Below, piece after piece: positions 42,477 to 51,680 of a stretch of 64,000 nt of DNA. Source of the stretch: Candidatus Hydrogenedens sp. (lineage in GTDB: Bacteria > Hydrogenedentota > Hydrogenedentia > Hydrogenedentales > JAEUWI01). The translations under genes were made by a program, and so were the position numbers. Position 1 is the stretch's first letter. Each line of letters opens with the position of its first letter. The stretch covers positions 361,001-425,000 of the forward strand of contig WGMK01000015.1 of the NCBI GenBank assembly GCA_016125095.1, given 5' to 3'. The notes beneath the pieces are model-generated. The model did not search any database. It had not been told where the DNA came from and worked only from the letters and a program-made list of their open reading frames with translations.

Positions 42477-44594
42477 TTGAACACGGATACACGAGAAGGC
42501 GGGAACGGGTGGCGCGGCGACGCGACTGCGGCGGTGTGTCTTTTCGTGGTGGTTACGGCCTTTGCCGCGTGGTACCTGATTACGCAGGTGCCGAGCGTCG
42601 GCTACGCGTATCGGCTGAGCACCGAGCATTTCGCTGCGGCCGCGATGTATGGGTCGGGCGCGGGCTACTTCAACCCGGATCGCGCGCAGGTGCCGGGGCT
42701 GGACGACTTCCTCAACGAGCGCACGAATACCTTTACGCTGTCCGGGCCGGTGCCGGAAAACGCAAGGCTGCCGCTGAGCTGGTTCCACCACGACCACGCC
42801 TACCTGATGCACGCTGTCGCCCTCGCGTGGCGCGTGTTCGGCGTGTCGTGGACCGTGTTCCGGCTTGTCATTGCCCTCCTGGCCGGATGCCTGGCCGTGA
42901 CGGCCTTTGGTGTGCTTCGCCTTGCTGCGGGGCGCGGGGTGAGCGCGGTCTTCGCCCTGGTGTTCATGGTGTCGCCTGCGGCGCTGACCGTGATGCCCAA
43001 CATCCGCGACTTCGCGAAGGCCCCGTTCATCCTTGCAGCGTGCGGCCTGTGCTACGTGCTCGCCGTGCGCCCGCTTGGCAATCGCGCACGCGCCGGAATG
43101 GCCGTGGCGATGGGCCTGCTCATTGGTCTTGGAGTCGGTTTCCGCTCCGACGTGCTGGTGTGCGTGCCCCCGGCCCTGATTGCCCTCGCCTGTTCGACCG
43201 GCGGAACCGGCAGCTGGCGGGCCTGGGGACGTTCACGCGGCATAGCGGTTGCGCTGTGCTGCTTCGTGCTGGCCGCTTTCGGCGCGCCCATTCTGTTCAA
43301 TTCGGCACCCAACGACACGGCGAGCGCAGCGCACGACATCATCTGCGGGCTGTCCACGGAATCCGATACCTTCCTCGGCGTTGAGCCTGCCTCCTACGAG
43401 CGCGTCTACTATTTCTGGGACGGCTTCGCCCATGCCATCGCCAACAGCTACGCGCACCGCGTGCTGGGTGTACAGGGCCCCGTGCCCTACAACTCGCCGG
43501 CCTCGGGCGACGCACAGGAGGCCTACGTGTTGCAGACCTTCTGTCACTTCCCCGGTGATATCGTGGCGCGGGCCTACGCATCGGGGCTGCGCATTTTGGG
43601 CGGCGGCTTTGCGCGGGTCGAGGAGTTCCGCGCCGAACGAACGCCCTACGGCTATCCCGACAATGCGTTTATCGACGGCATCGCGCCCCTCTACCGGATG
43701 CTTGCCTTCCCGCTGGAGCAATTCAAGATCGCGCTGATGGTGCTGGCGCTTGGGCTACTGGCGGCGCGCTCTCCGCGGGCGGGTTTCGCCGCACTGTTGC
43801 TGGGCCTGTATTTCACCGGCTATGCCTGCCTGCAATTCCATCTGCGGCATTACTTCCACCTCACGCTGTTCACGCTCTGGCCGGCGGCGCTGCTGCTGCA
43901 ATCCGGCATCGACGCCTCGCGACGGCTTCGCGCCGGACAAGCGCTGCCCGCTCCCCTGCCCTACGCGCAGCGATTCGCTCTGTTCACGGTGACGGCGGCT
44001 CTACTCGTCGCGGCGCCGCTCTGGCTCGGACGTGCCGTACAGGCGATGCACGTCGGCGCGACCTTGAACGCGGCCGAATCCGCAGCGCTGCAACCCCTGG
44101 CCACCATCGCTGTACCGGAGGGAGACCGCGTGCTGCACCGGCTCGAACAGCCGCTCGACGCGCCGCCGCTCTTCGAGGGCGACCAGGTGTGGGAAGTGCA
44201 GGGCGACTACCTCGCGGTCGAACTGGTGGGATCGGAGCAACCGCGCGTGGCGCGCATAAGCTACGATTCCGAGACGCCCTTCAACGACTTTTCGCACGAG
44301 GTGGTCATTCCACCGCTGAACCCCGGCGGCACCGTGCGCTATTTCTTCCCGGTGTACCAGAGCCTGCACCATTCGGTCGCGGGCGAGCCGAACCCCACGC
44401 CGGGCTTCGATGGGCGCTGGGGGCTGTCGCGCTTCGCGGGCATCGCCCTCGCCGCCGATGCGGATGACGGATTCCGGGGCCTGTACCGCGTCGAGAACAC
44501 CGCCCCCTTTCCGCTGTTTTACAATTTCGTTTCCAGCAGCGACAATGCGGGCTTCCGCTATTGGCAGGACATCGACGTGTGGAGGGAACCATGA
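42477..44594 (+). CDS. Polytopic membrane protein, GT-C glycosyltransferase-like, coupled to an SGNH hydrolase
   Basis: About 705 residues with some nine to ten membrane helices in the first 520, then an external beta-rich C-terminal domain of about 180 residues. I do not recognise the family. The first helix is followed by a large loop and a LSWFHHDHAYLMHAVALAWRVFG segment, an arrangement reminiscent of GT-C glycosyltransferases (ArnT/PMT fold), which use lipid-linked sugars on the outer face of the membrane; the catalytic acid was not identified. The start is uncertain: a TTG at 42477 with GGGA nearby is chosen since the frame upstream overlaps the tRNA. The stop overlaps the SGNH gene by ATGA, so the two act together, probably in cell-surface glycan synthesis or decoration. 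Confidence 0.6.
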   Translation: MNTDTREGGNGWRGDATAAVCLFVVVTAFAAWYLITQVPSVGYAYRLSTEHFAAAAMYGSGAGYFNPDRAQVPGLDDFLNERTNTFTLSGPVPENARLPLSWFHHDHAYLMHAVALAWRVFGVSWTVFRLVIALLAGCLAVTAFGVLRLAAGRGVSAVFALVFMVSPAALTVMPNIRDFAKAPFILAACGLCYVLAVRPLGNRARAGMAVAMGLLIGLGVGFRSDVLVCVPPALIALACSTGGTGSWRAWGRSRGIAVALCCFVLAAFGAPILFNSAPNDTASAAHDIICGLSTESDTFLGVEPASYERVYYFWDGFAHAIANSYAHRVLGVQGPVPYNSPASGDAQEAYVLQTFCHFPGDIVARAYASGLRILGGGFARVEEFRAERTPYGYPDNAFIDGIAPLYRMLAFPLEQFKIALMVLALGLLAARSPRAGFAALLLGLYFTGYACLQFHLRHYFHLTLFTLWPAALLLQSGIDASRRLRAGQALPAPLPYAQRFALFTVTAALLVAAPLWLGRAVQAMHVGATLNAAESAALQPLATIAVPEGDRVLHRLEQPLDAPPLFEGDQVWEVQGDYLAVELVGSEQPRVARISYDSETPFNDFSHEVVIPPLNPGGTVRYFFPVYQSLHHSVAGEPNPTPGFDGRWGLSRFAGIALAADADDGFRGLYRVENTAPFPLFYNFVSSSDNAGFRYWQDIDVWREP

Positions 44595-46165
44595 GCAGCG
44601 GCTCGAAGAAAATCGCCGGCCTCACGGGCCGGGTATTTCTGGTGCTGCTCTGGGCGCTCCCGCTGTTGCTGGCGCTGCAGGTGGCGGGCGCGTGGCGCAT
44701 GAAGGACATGAAGTCCTACCTGCTGGTGGCGAGCCGCGCCAAAGATGCCTACGAGCACGACTGGGTAAAGCGGACGCGCGCGGCGGACTCGCTATCGAAG
44801 CCCCCGCGACGGCTCCTGCCGGGTCCGCGCCCCCCGCGCGAGGACGCCCGCGACGCCACGCCGGAAGAACGCGCGCAGCTGGCGCAGGACCGCAACGAAT
44901 TGATCCTCGTCTGCGATGCCGAGGGACATGTGAAAGAAAAGTACCTGCCGAGCCGCGAGCCCGAGCTGGCGCGCCTCGGCGAGGCCTTCATGCCGGGCAT
45001 GCCCATGTGGCAGGGCTTCGCGCCCTACGTGGCGGGCGATATCGAGGCGACCGTCAAGCGCTCGGCGCAGGGCGGCCACGGCCTGTTTCAGGCGCGCGAG
45101 TATCCGTTCACGTTCCCCGACGGCAGCGAGGACTGCTTCGACGTGGCCTTCCTTTCCACCAACACCTTCGAGCCTATCGACGAGGTGCCGGTATTCGTGC
45201 AGCTTTCGATGTGGCGCGTGCTGTGGGAATCGTTCCGGCCGGACTACTACCTCGAGCGCAACAACGATCTCTTTACCGACATGAGCTTCTGGACGAATCG
45301 CCGCGGCTGGCGCAGTCCGGAGGTGGCGGTGCCGAAGCCCGAGGGCATCTACCGGATCGTCTGCATCGGCGGCTCGACGACGGTCGAGGGTCCGAACAAC
45401 GATATGACCTATCCGCGCATGCTGGAGGCGAACCTCCGCGAGGCGCTGAGCACCGACAAAATCGAAGTGGTGAACTGCGGCATCTACGGCTACGACTCCG
45501 TGCGCGAACTGGCCAAGTTCGACGACTATCTCGCGCTCGAGCCCGACCTGATCCTGCACTACAACTTCATCAACGACTTCAACGGAGCGCTCGAGACTTT
45601 TCGTCAGCGCGCGAGAGACGAGCGCACCGCCGCCGTCGTCGATTTCACCAACTGGTTCTACCCGCTGCAGCACTTCGCGAACGGGCTGCTGATGCCGTCG
45701 GACGCCGGACTGCGCGACATCATCGGCGAGCGCGTGTTTGCCAACCACGAAAAGATGCTGGCGAAGGCGCGCGCAGCCGGGGTCGAGATGGCCTATGCCA
45801 CCTACGCCCACCACGACATGGCGCGGCTTCCACTCGCCGAGCAGAACTACTACGCGCAGCACAGCGTACAGTTGTCGAATTGGAACCTCTCGCTGGCGAC
45901 GCAGAACCACGTCATCGACATCTACAACACGATGCTGCGCGAGTTCACCGAGCGCGAGCACGCGTACTTTCTGGATGTGGCAGGGTCGGTTACCGGGGGA
46001 CTCGATGTCTTCACGGATGCCGTCGGCCACATGCACCTGGAAGGAATCGAGCGGAAGGCGGAGAGCCTGGCTGCGATGCTGGAATCGGTAGTGAAGCGGC
46101 GGCTGGAACAGCCCGTCGAAACGAACGCTTCGTCCCCGCCCGCCGTAGCGGAACCCCGGAACTAA
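44591..46165 (+). CDS. SGNH/GDSL hydrolase-fold protein with membrane anchor
   Basis: A 524-residue protein with an N-terminal membrane helix (about residues 13-33), a poorly conserved region to about 250, and an SGNH domain. Block I is IGGSTT with nucleophile Ser262, block II is GIYGYDS, block III is NFINDF (Asn/Asp of the GxND motif), and the C-terminal D-x2-H is DAVGHMH. Such proteins de- or O-acylate surface glycans. A GGAGGGAA Shine-Dalgarno precedes the ATG and translation is coupled (ATGA) to the membrane protein upstream. It converges with the histidine kinase gene with a four-base overlap. Confidence 0.85.
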   Translation: MSSGSKKIAGLTGRVFLVLLWALPLLLALQVAGAWRMKDMKSYLLVASRAKDAYEHDWVKRTRAADSLSKPPRRLLPGPRPPREDARDATPEERAQLAQDRNELILVCDAEGHVKEKYLPSREPELARLGEAFMPGMPMWQGFAPYVAGDIEATVKRSAQGGHGLFQAREYPFTFPDGSEDCFDVAFLSTNTFEPIDEVPVFVQLSMWRVLWESFRPDYYLERNNDLFTDMSFWTNRRGWRSPEVAVPKPEGIYRIVCIGGSTTVEGPNNDMTYPRMLEANLREALSTDKIEVVNCGIYGYDSVRELAKFDDYLALEPDLILHYNFINDFNGALETFRQRARDERTAAVVDFTNWFYPLQHFANGLLMPSDAGLRDIIGERVFANHEKMLAKARAAGVEMAYATYAHHDMARLPLAEQNYYAQHSVQLSNWNLSLATQNHVIDIYNTMLREFTEREHAYFLDVAGSVTGGLDVFTDAVGHMHLEGIERKAESLAAMLESVVKRRLEQPVETNASSPPAVAEPRN

Positions 46166-48753
46166 AGCGCGAGCCGTGATTCCTCGCCGAGCGCGCGGCT
46201 CAGTTCGCCAAATAGCGTGTCGAGATGGAAGGGCTTCTGCACCACCGCGGTCACGAGCGAGCGCAGCGGCTCGTCCTTCAGTTCCGCCGGGGTGCGGTTG
46301 CTAAACGCCAGAATCGGCAAGCGCGTGAAGCGTTGGCGCAGCTGACGCACCAGCGGCACATCGTCCAGCACCAGTTCCTGCAGGTCGCAGATTACGGCGT
46401 CGGGTTCTCGGGTCAGGGCCTCGGCCAGCGCCTCGATGCCATCGCCGAAAGCGGCCACTTCATAGCCGCGGCTGGTCAGGGTCTGCACAAGCACCTCGCG
46501 GGCGTCGTCACCCGATTCGCACACCAGCACCCGCACGGCGGCGGCGCGCGCCTGCTTCGCCAAGATGGTCTCGGGCATGGGACGCTCGGGCGCCTCGGCA
46601 CCCAGCGCGATCGAAGGTTCCGGAGCGGGCGCCTCCTGCCGCGCCGACGCCGGGAAGCGCAGCGTGCAGGTGCAGCCTTCGCCCAGCGCGCTGTGCAGCG
46701 TAAGCGAGCCCAGGTGGCGCTCAACAATGCTGTGGCTGACCGACAGGCCCAGTCCCGTGCCGGGTTCGTCCTGACGTTTCGTGGTGAAGAAAGGCTCGAA
46801 GACATGCTCGAGGTGCTCCGGCGCAATGCCCGGACCGCTGTCCGACACCTGCGCCACCACCGAGCGGCCGTCGCTGCCCATCTTCACGCGCAGGTTGAGC
46901 ATCCCCCCCATGCCCTTCATGGCGTGGGCGGCGTTGGAAATAAGGTGTGTGAAGACCTGCTCCAGCTGATGACGGTCGCCGTCGATCAGCGGGGCGTCGG
47001 AGGCGTAGTCCTCGACCACCCGCACGCCGTATTCGCGGAGGCGGTCGGCCAGCATGGCGCAGGTCTGGTGCACCACTTGGCTCAGCGCGAGCGGCCGCAG
47101 CTTCGGGTCTTCCGGACGCGCGAACTGCATCAGGTCGGTGATGATCTTGCTGGCCCGGCGGCTCTGCTGCACGATGGTCTCAAGCGAGGCCCCCTGGTCG
47201 CCGTCGCTGGCGCGTCCGAGCAGCATCTGGGCGCGGCCCGAAATGATGGCGAGCGGGTTGTTGATTTCATGCGCGGCGCCCGCAGCCATGCGGCCGATGC
47301 TCTCCAGCCGGAGCTTGCGCATCGACGCGCGGTGCTGCGACTCCTGCTTCCAGAGCGCCGTGGCCAGTTCTTCCTGGCGCAGCGCGGCGCTTTCGCGGCG
47401 GCGCACTTCGCCCACCACCACCGCGCAGGCACGCGCGAACTGGGCGAGCGTCGTCATCTGTTCCGGCGTGGCCGCGTGCTCGCCGGTGTCGGCGATGATC
47501 TGGCCGTACACCGCGCCACCCGCGGCGATGGGCGCGGCCAGCAGCCCGTGCAGGTTACGCACCTCGGCGCCTTCCAGAGCCGCCGGCCCGATGCCGCCGA
47601 GCAGCCGCTGGACCGCCTGGGCGGGATCGCGCTCGGAACGTTCGCGTGCGATTTCGAGGGTCTGTCCCGGCTCGTGCATGCCGCGCCAGATGCGGCCCGC
47701 GCGCAGGGCGCCGTGCGAATCCGACAGGAAACACAGGCCCGCGGGCGCAGGGAAGAATTCACGCAGGTGCGTTTCGATGTGTGCGAGCACCGAGCGCTCG
47801 CTCTGCTCGCCGAAGCAATCCGCATAGAGTTCGGCAATCGCCTTGTAGAGCGCGGCCTCGCGGCGCAGCTCTTCCGGATCGAGATGCCCCGAGGGCAGAA
47901 TCTCCAGCGGCGCCTCGAGCGGTTCCAGCGATGGCGTGCGCTGGTCGTAGTCCGTGTGCGCGCAGCGGCGCCAGACATCCTCGCGGATGCCCAGCCGCTC
48001 GCGGAGTTCCACGGTCTCTTCGATGAACTCGTCGATACGGCCCGTCATCTGGGCGGCGGTCAGTTTGCGCGCGGCAGCGATCAGGTCGATCAGCGCCACG
48101 GGATAGCTCGTGTTGTCGAGCGAACCGGCCGGGTGATACTGCAGCCACACCGCCTCGGCGATGGAGACCGGCAGGCCCCAGTGCTCGAGCATCCACTTGC
48201 CCGCAATCGCGTGGTCCGCGCCGTAGAGCCGCTGCTCATTCTCGAGCGCGCGCAGTCCGGTGGCGCGGTGCAGATACAGACCGTCATCCGCCCCGGGCGC
48301 GCCGCAGGCCTCGAGACCAAGGCGGCCGATGTCCGCAAGGAACGCGGCCGAGTAGGTATCGGACAGGCAGGACGCGCCCGCCTCCTCCGCCAAGTGCTCG
48401 GCGCACGCCGCGCGGACGTTGGCCTGCCACCAGATCATTTCCTGATCGATGCCGCCCTCGGGTTCCTTATCGTCGAACATGCCGGGGAAGCAGCTCTTGA
48501 GTACGGCGCGCTTGAGGCCGCGCGCGCCCAGGCAGGTGGCGGCGGATTCGAAGCTTTTCGGAGGCTGGCGCGGAAACAGGCGCGCCGCCTCGACCATGAT
48601 GCCCACGGAGGTGCGGGTATCGCGCTCGGCAAGTGCCGCCAGCGCCGGTAGACGGTCGGCCAGATCGGTGCCATGGCACAGGATACCGGCCGCCAGCGGC
48701 GGCAGATCCGGCACATTGGAAAGCAGTGCGTCTTTTGTTTCGTGAGGCAGCAT
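46162..48753 (-). CDS. HDOD-GAF-histidine kinase-receiver hybrid sensor protein
   Basis: An 863-residue cytoplasmic signalling protein. Residues about 15-260 form an HDOD domain (LPPLAAGILCHGTDL, AAFLADIGRLGLEACG), related to HD-GYP but without the HD metal pair. A GAF-like domain (about 310-480) is followed by a HisKA domain with the phosphoacceptor His in AHEINNPLA near residue 494. The HATPase_c domain has N box HLISNAAHAM, G1 DSGPGI and G2 GTGLGLS. The C-terminal receiver has VICDLQE with its Asp near residue 788 and VQKPF. No transmembrane helix is present. The ATG at 48753 has GGGAGAAG six bases upstream, and a good promoter stands at 48781-48809. Fusion of HDOD to a kinase is uncommon; the partner regulator is unknown. 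Confidence 0.9.
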   Translation of the reverse strand: MLPHETKDALLSNVPDLPPLAAGILCHGTDLADRLPALAALAERDTRTSVGIMVEAARLFPRQPPKSFESAATCLGARGLKRAVLKSCFPGMFDDKEPEGGIDQEMIWWQANVRAACAEHLAEEAGASCLSDTYSAAFLADIGRLGLEACGAPGADDGLYLHRATGLRALENEQRLYGADHAIAGKWMLEHWGLPVSIAEAVWLQYHPAGSLDNTSYPVALIDLIAAARKLTAAQMTGRIDEFIEETVELRERLGIREDVWRRCAHTDYDQRTPSLEPLEAPLEILPSGHLDPEELRREAALYKAIAELYADCFGEQSERSVLAHIETHLREFFPAPAGLCFLSDSHGALRAGRIWRGMHEPGQTLEIARERSERDPAQAVQRLLGGIGPAALEGAEVRNLHGLLAAPIAAGGAVYGQIIADTGEHAATPEQMTTLAQFARACAVVVGEVRRRESAALRQEELATALWKQESQHRASMRKLRLESIGRMAAGAAHEINNPLAIISGRAQMLLGRASDGDQGASLETIVQQSRRASKIITDLMQFARPEDPKLRPLALSQVVHQTCAMLADRLREYGVRVVEDYASDAPLIDGDRHQLEQVFTHLISNAAHAMKGMGGMLNLRVKMGSDGRSVVAQVSDSGPGIAPEHLEHVFEPFFTTKRQDEPGTGLGLSVSHSIVERHLGSLTLHSALGEGCTCTLRFPASARQEAPAPEPSIALGAEAPERPMPETILAKQARAAAVRVLVCESGDDAREVLVQTLTSRGYEVAAFGDGIEALAEALTREPDAVICDLQELVLDDVPLVRQLRQRFTRLPILAFSNRTPAELKDEPLRSLVTAVVQKPFHLDTLFGELSRALGEESRLAL

Positions 48754-48780
48754 CCGCAACTTCTCCCGCTTCAACGAGGC

Positions 48781-48809
48781 ATCATACAACAAAAGGCTAA
48801 AAACTGCAA
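48781..48809 (-). promoter_or_regulatory. Sigma-70-type promoter of the HDOD-histidine kinase gene
   Basis: On the minus strand TTGCAG (48809-48804) and TATGAT (48786-48781) are spaced by 17 bases. Transcription would start near 48774, about 21 bases before the ATG at 48753, which has a good Shine-Dalgarno. Confidence 0.65.
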
Positions 48810-48822
48810 CGTTGACAATAGT

Positions 48823-50208
48823 TTACCTATCTTCGGGGGCCCGGGGCACGCGGAACAGGGCGATGGCGATGACGAGTCCGATGCAGGCCATGACGCCGCT
48901 GACCGGCCCGACGAGGAAGACGCCGAGGGGCTGGGCGGCGGAGTTGCCGAAGATCGCCATGGTCTGCACGGCGATGCCGATGCCGAGGACCTGCGCGGCC
49001 TTGATGACCACGGCGCTCATGGCGTTGAAGGCGGCTTCCTTACGCTGGCCGAATTCCGCGGCGGCATGGTCGATGATGGCGCCGATAACGGGCGTGGTGA
49101 CGACGTACATGATGCCGAGTCCCGCGCCGGTGCAGGCATAGAGCAAGGCCGCCGCCGCGAACTTCAGATCGGGCGAGAGCGGCGCGATGGCCACGGGATA
49201 GCTGAGCGGCAGGGCGAGGGTCATCAGGCCGATCGCCAGGGCCATGGCGCCCTGAAGCGACAGCCATCGGATGACCCTCGACGTGGCAAATGCGGCGATC
49301 AGGCTGGTGAGCGCGAAGGGGATCCCCAGCATGGAGACCGTGCCCTCGTCTCCCCCGAGCGCGAGTTCGGCCCAGTAGGGCAGCGCCCGTTGATTGGCGA
49401 GCATGCCCGCGTAGAAGCAGAAGAACATGACGAGATAGAGCCGGAACGGCCGGGACCGCAGCGAGAAATAGAGGTCCTTGGCGATGGGCACCGCTGGCGT
49501 GTCGTCGACCTCACGCGGTCGTTCACGCACGTTCCAGACGAGCCATTGAAACGACAGGAGCGAAACGAACGCGAACAGGATGGCCACGCGCTGATAGCCG
49601 GCGGCGGAGAAGGTGCCGGGTTCCCCGGCGGCGCGCGCGGGGTCGAGCAGGGAGATGAGTTCGCCCGGCGCGATGGCCGCGATGACGAGCCCGAGGATCA
49701 TGCCGACGCCAATCCACGTGCCGAGCCGCACGCGCTCGGCCTCGGTGCGCGCGATTTCGGGTGCGAGCGCGAGCAGCGGGATGTAGGCCAGCGTATAGAA
49801 GCCCCAATGCGCGGACATGACGAGCGTGCCATAGATCAGGTTTGCCGACGAGGTGCCGGCCACGGGCGGATACCAGAAGGCGATGCCGGTAAAGGTCATG
49901 AGCACACTACCCCAGAAGATAAAGGGCAGGCGCCGGCCGCCGGGCACGAAGCGCCATCGGCGCTGGCCGGAGGCGCGATCGGACCAGGCGCCAATCAGCG
50001 GGTCGGTGATGATGTCGAACACGCGGCCGGACACAAAGATGACGGCGACCAGGGCAATGGGCACATACACCAGGCGGCCCGTGCCCTCGGTGGGCGAATA
50101 GAAATAGGTGCCCCACTGCGCGAAGAGTTCGCTGGCAAGCTGCACGCCCAGCATGGAGATAAGGAACGCGGCGCATTCGCGCGTCGTGAGTTGTCCCGAC
50201 GGTGTCAC
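48823..50208 (-). CDS. Glycoside-pentoside-hexuronide (GPH/MFS_2) cation symporter
   Basis: A 461-residue MFS-type symporter with 12 membrane helices. The hallmark VFDIITDPLIGAWSDR, a variant of the GPH motif (D-x3-D-P-x2-G-x2-D-R), is near residue 65, and the C-terminal half carries TTPVIGAIIDHAAAEFGQRKEAAFNA, the equivalent second-half loop. Substrates of this family are sugars or glycosides carried with Na+ or H+. The GTG start at 50208 overlaps the stop of the upstream LmbE-type gene in GTGA, so the pair is co-translated; linked use of an N-acetylated sugar is possible but inferred. Confidence 0.9.
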   Translation of the reverse strand: MTPSGQLTTRECAAFLISMLGVQLASELFAQWGTYFYSPTEGTGRLVYVPIALVAVIFVSGRVFDIITDPLIGAWSDRASGQRRWRFVPGGRRLPFIFWGSVLMTFTGIAFWYPPVAGTSSANLIYGTLVMSAHWGFYTLAYIPLLALAPEIARTEAERVRLGTWIGVGMILGLVIAAIAPGELISLLDPARAAGEPGTFSAAGYQRVAILFAFVSLLSFQWLVWNVRERPREVDDTPAVPIAKDLYFSLRSRPFRLYLVMFFCFYAGMLANQRALPYWAELALGGDEGTVSMLGIPFALTSLIAAFATSRVIRWLSLQGAMALAIGLMTLALPLSYPVAIAPLSPDLKFAAAALLYACTGAGLGIMYVVTTPVIGAIIDHAAAEFGQRKEAAFNAMSAVVIKAAQVLGIGIAVQTMAIFGNSAAQPLGVFLVGPVSGVMACIGLVIAIALFRVPRAPEDR

Positions 50209-51071
50209 GCGTCGATTCCCTCGCGGCGCGGCGGTTCCGGCGCGCCGGGAATCGGTTCGCCCGTGGCCTGGAACAATGGCTCCAAATCGCCGAAACGCAC
50301 CAGCCGGAAGACCTCGGCCAGCCGGCCCTCGGGCAATCCGAATTGATGGGCGACTGCCTCACCCCGGCCGTGGAGGTATTCGCGGAACAGCGGCTCCGGG
50401 TCGTCGTGAAAGGCATGCTCGAGCAGCGGAATCGTCTTGCCCCAGGTCTGCGCCTGAAGCCGGTATTGCTGGATGACGTTGCGCATCATGGTGCGGTGCG
50501 CGCAGAGGGCCGCCGCGGATTGGTCGAGGTAGTCGGTCACATCCACCGCGTGATTCGCGCCGGGCAGGTGGCGGCCGAAGTACCAGCGCTCGCATACGGA
50601 GAAGGGCGCCAGGCCCTCGGCGAGATGCTCCGGGTGGTGGAGGTCGAAACAGGCGACCCAGAACGCCTCCTCCACCGCCTGCGCCGTGGCGATATGATCC
50701 ATGTTGCCCTCGTAGAGACCGAAGGGATCGAAGCTGAACACGGCATAGGGCCGGTACTTGCGGAAGAGGTAGACGAAGCGCTCGCGCAGCGCGGTCTCGC
50801 GGACATCAGCCAGCTGGTCGGTCTCGAAGCCGAGTTCCACCACCTCGGCAATGCCCAGCAGCGCGGCGGCTTTGTGCAGCTCGCGGGTGTTTGCCGCGAT
50901 GGTCTCTTCGACCGTCAGGCCGACGCTGTCCTTGCGGTCGTCGGTGACGCGCACCAGCACGACCTTCCAGCCTTCGGCGGCGAAACGCGCGGCGGTGCCG
51001 CCCATGAATGCGGCGGCGTCATCCGCGTGGGGCGAAATGATCAGGGCCGTGTGTCGATGCGGGGATTCCAT
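50205..51071 (-). CDS. PIG-L/LmbE-family zinc-dependent deacetylase
   Basis: A 288-residue protein of the PIG-L family, which removes acetyl groups from N-acetylglucosaminyl compounds. The N-terminal zinc motif SPHADDAAAFMGGT gives His15, Asp17 and Asp18, a variant of the usual AHPDDE, and a further His126 lies in NMDHIATAQAV. The C terminus is long for the family (about 130 residues after the last zinc ligand). It lies upstream of the GPH symporter with a GTGA overlap, which suggests a joint role in glycoside uptake and deacetylation. A CCGGAG Shine-Dalgarno is six bases before the ATG. Confidence 0.92.
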   Translation of the reverse strand: MESPHRHTALIISPHADDAAAFMGGTAARFAAEGWKVVLVRVTDDRKDSVGLTVEETIAANTRELHKAAALLGIAEVVELGFETDQLADVRETALRERFVYLFRKYRPYAVFSFDPFGLYEGNMDHIATAQAVEEAFWVACFDLHHPEHLAEGLAPFSVCERWYFGRHLPGANHAVDVTDYLDQSAAALCAHRTMMRNVIQQYRLQAQTWGKTIPLLEHAFHDDPEPLFREYLHGRGEAVAHQFGLPEGRLAEVFRLVRFGDLEPLFQATGEPIPGAPEPPRREGIDA

Positions 51072-51119
51072 GCGTGTCTCCGGGCGTTGCGGCGCGGAGA
51101 CGATAGCACACTCCGGCGG

Positions 51120-51590
51120 CTACTCCGTAGGCTTCGAGCGGAGCCAGCGGCGGTACCACGGCGGGCGCACGCCCTCGCGGGTGACGGGGGTGCGGCTGAG
51201 GAAGCGCGTGAGCAGCCCCACGAGCGAGAGGATAAACCCGAGCGCCACGCAGGCCACGCCGCCGAAGTAGAATCCGACGGCCATGCGGCCCACGCCCATG
51301 GTCTGCGAGGAGATGGCAAAGACAACGCCCATCAGGCCGAGCACAACGCCGGTGATAAGGTAGTCGATCTGCGCGCGCTCTTCCTCGGCCTTGGGGCTGT
51401 CATCCAGCAGGTCGCGGAGTTCGTCGAAAGAACGCAGCAGTTCCGGGCGCGACTCGAGCTTTTCGAGCAGCTTGAGCTTGACGTGGTGGTCGAGCCACAG
51501 GTGCAGCACATTGCTGAGGATGGTGTAGCCCAGCCCGAGCAATACCAGCGCCAACGGCACGGTGATCAAAAACGTGTAAAGCGATTCCAT
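51120..51590 (-). CDS. Small membrane protein of unknown function
   Basis: A 156-residue protein with three predicted membrane helices (about residues 6-30, 77-95 and 101-125) separated by a charged cytoplasmic segment HHVKLKLLEKLESRPELLRSF rich in Lys and Glu. No recognised family. It lies 48 bases upstream of the deacetylase gene on the same strand and diverges from the DUF4097 gene. No Shine-Dalgarno is visible before the ATG, and a TACGCT box eight bases upstream could be a -10 of a leaderless transcript, but the match is weak. Confidence 0.65.
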   Translation of the reverse strand: MESLYTFLITVPLALVLLGLGYTILSNVLHLWLDHHVKLKLLEKLESRPELLRSFDELRDLLDDSPKAEEERAQIDYLITGVVLGLMGVVFAISSQTMGVGRMAVGFYFGGVACVALGFILSLVGLLTRFLSRTPVTREGVRPPWYRRWLRSKPTE

Positions 51591-51680
51591 AAGCTGACAG
51601 CGTAACGGATCGCAGGGAAAAAAGGTAGACCCTTCGAACGGAATGAAACCCTGCCCCCGGCGGATCGGTCTGAGTGACGT

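Noticed and set aside
46225..48651. 808-residue plus-strand open frame
   Set aside because: Antisense of the HDOD-kinase gene; His/Gln/Arg/Ala-rich translation typical of GC-rich shadow frames.
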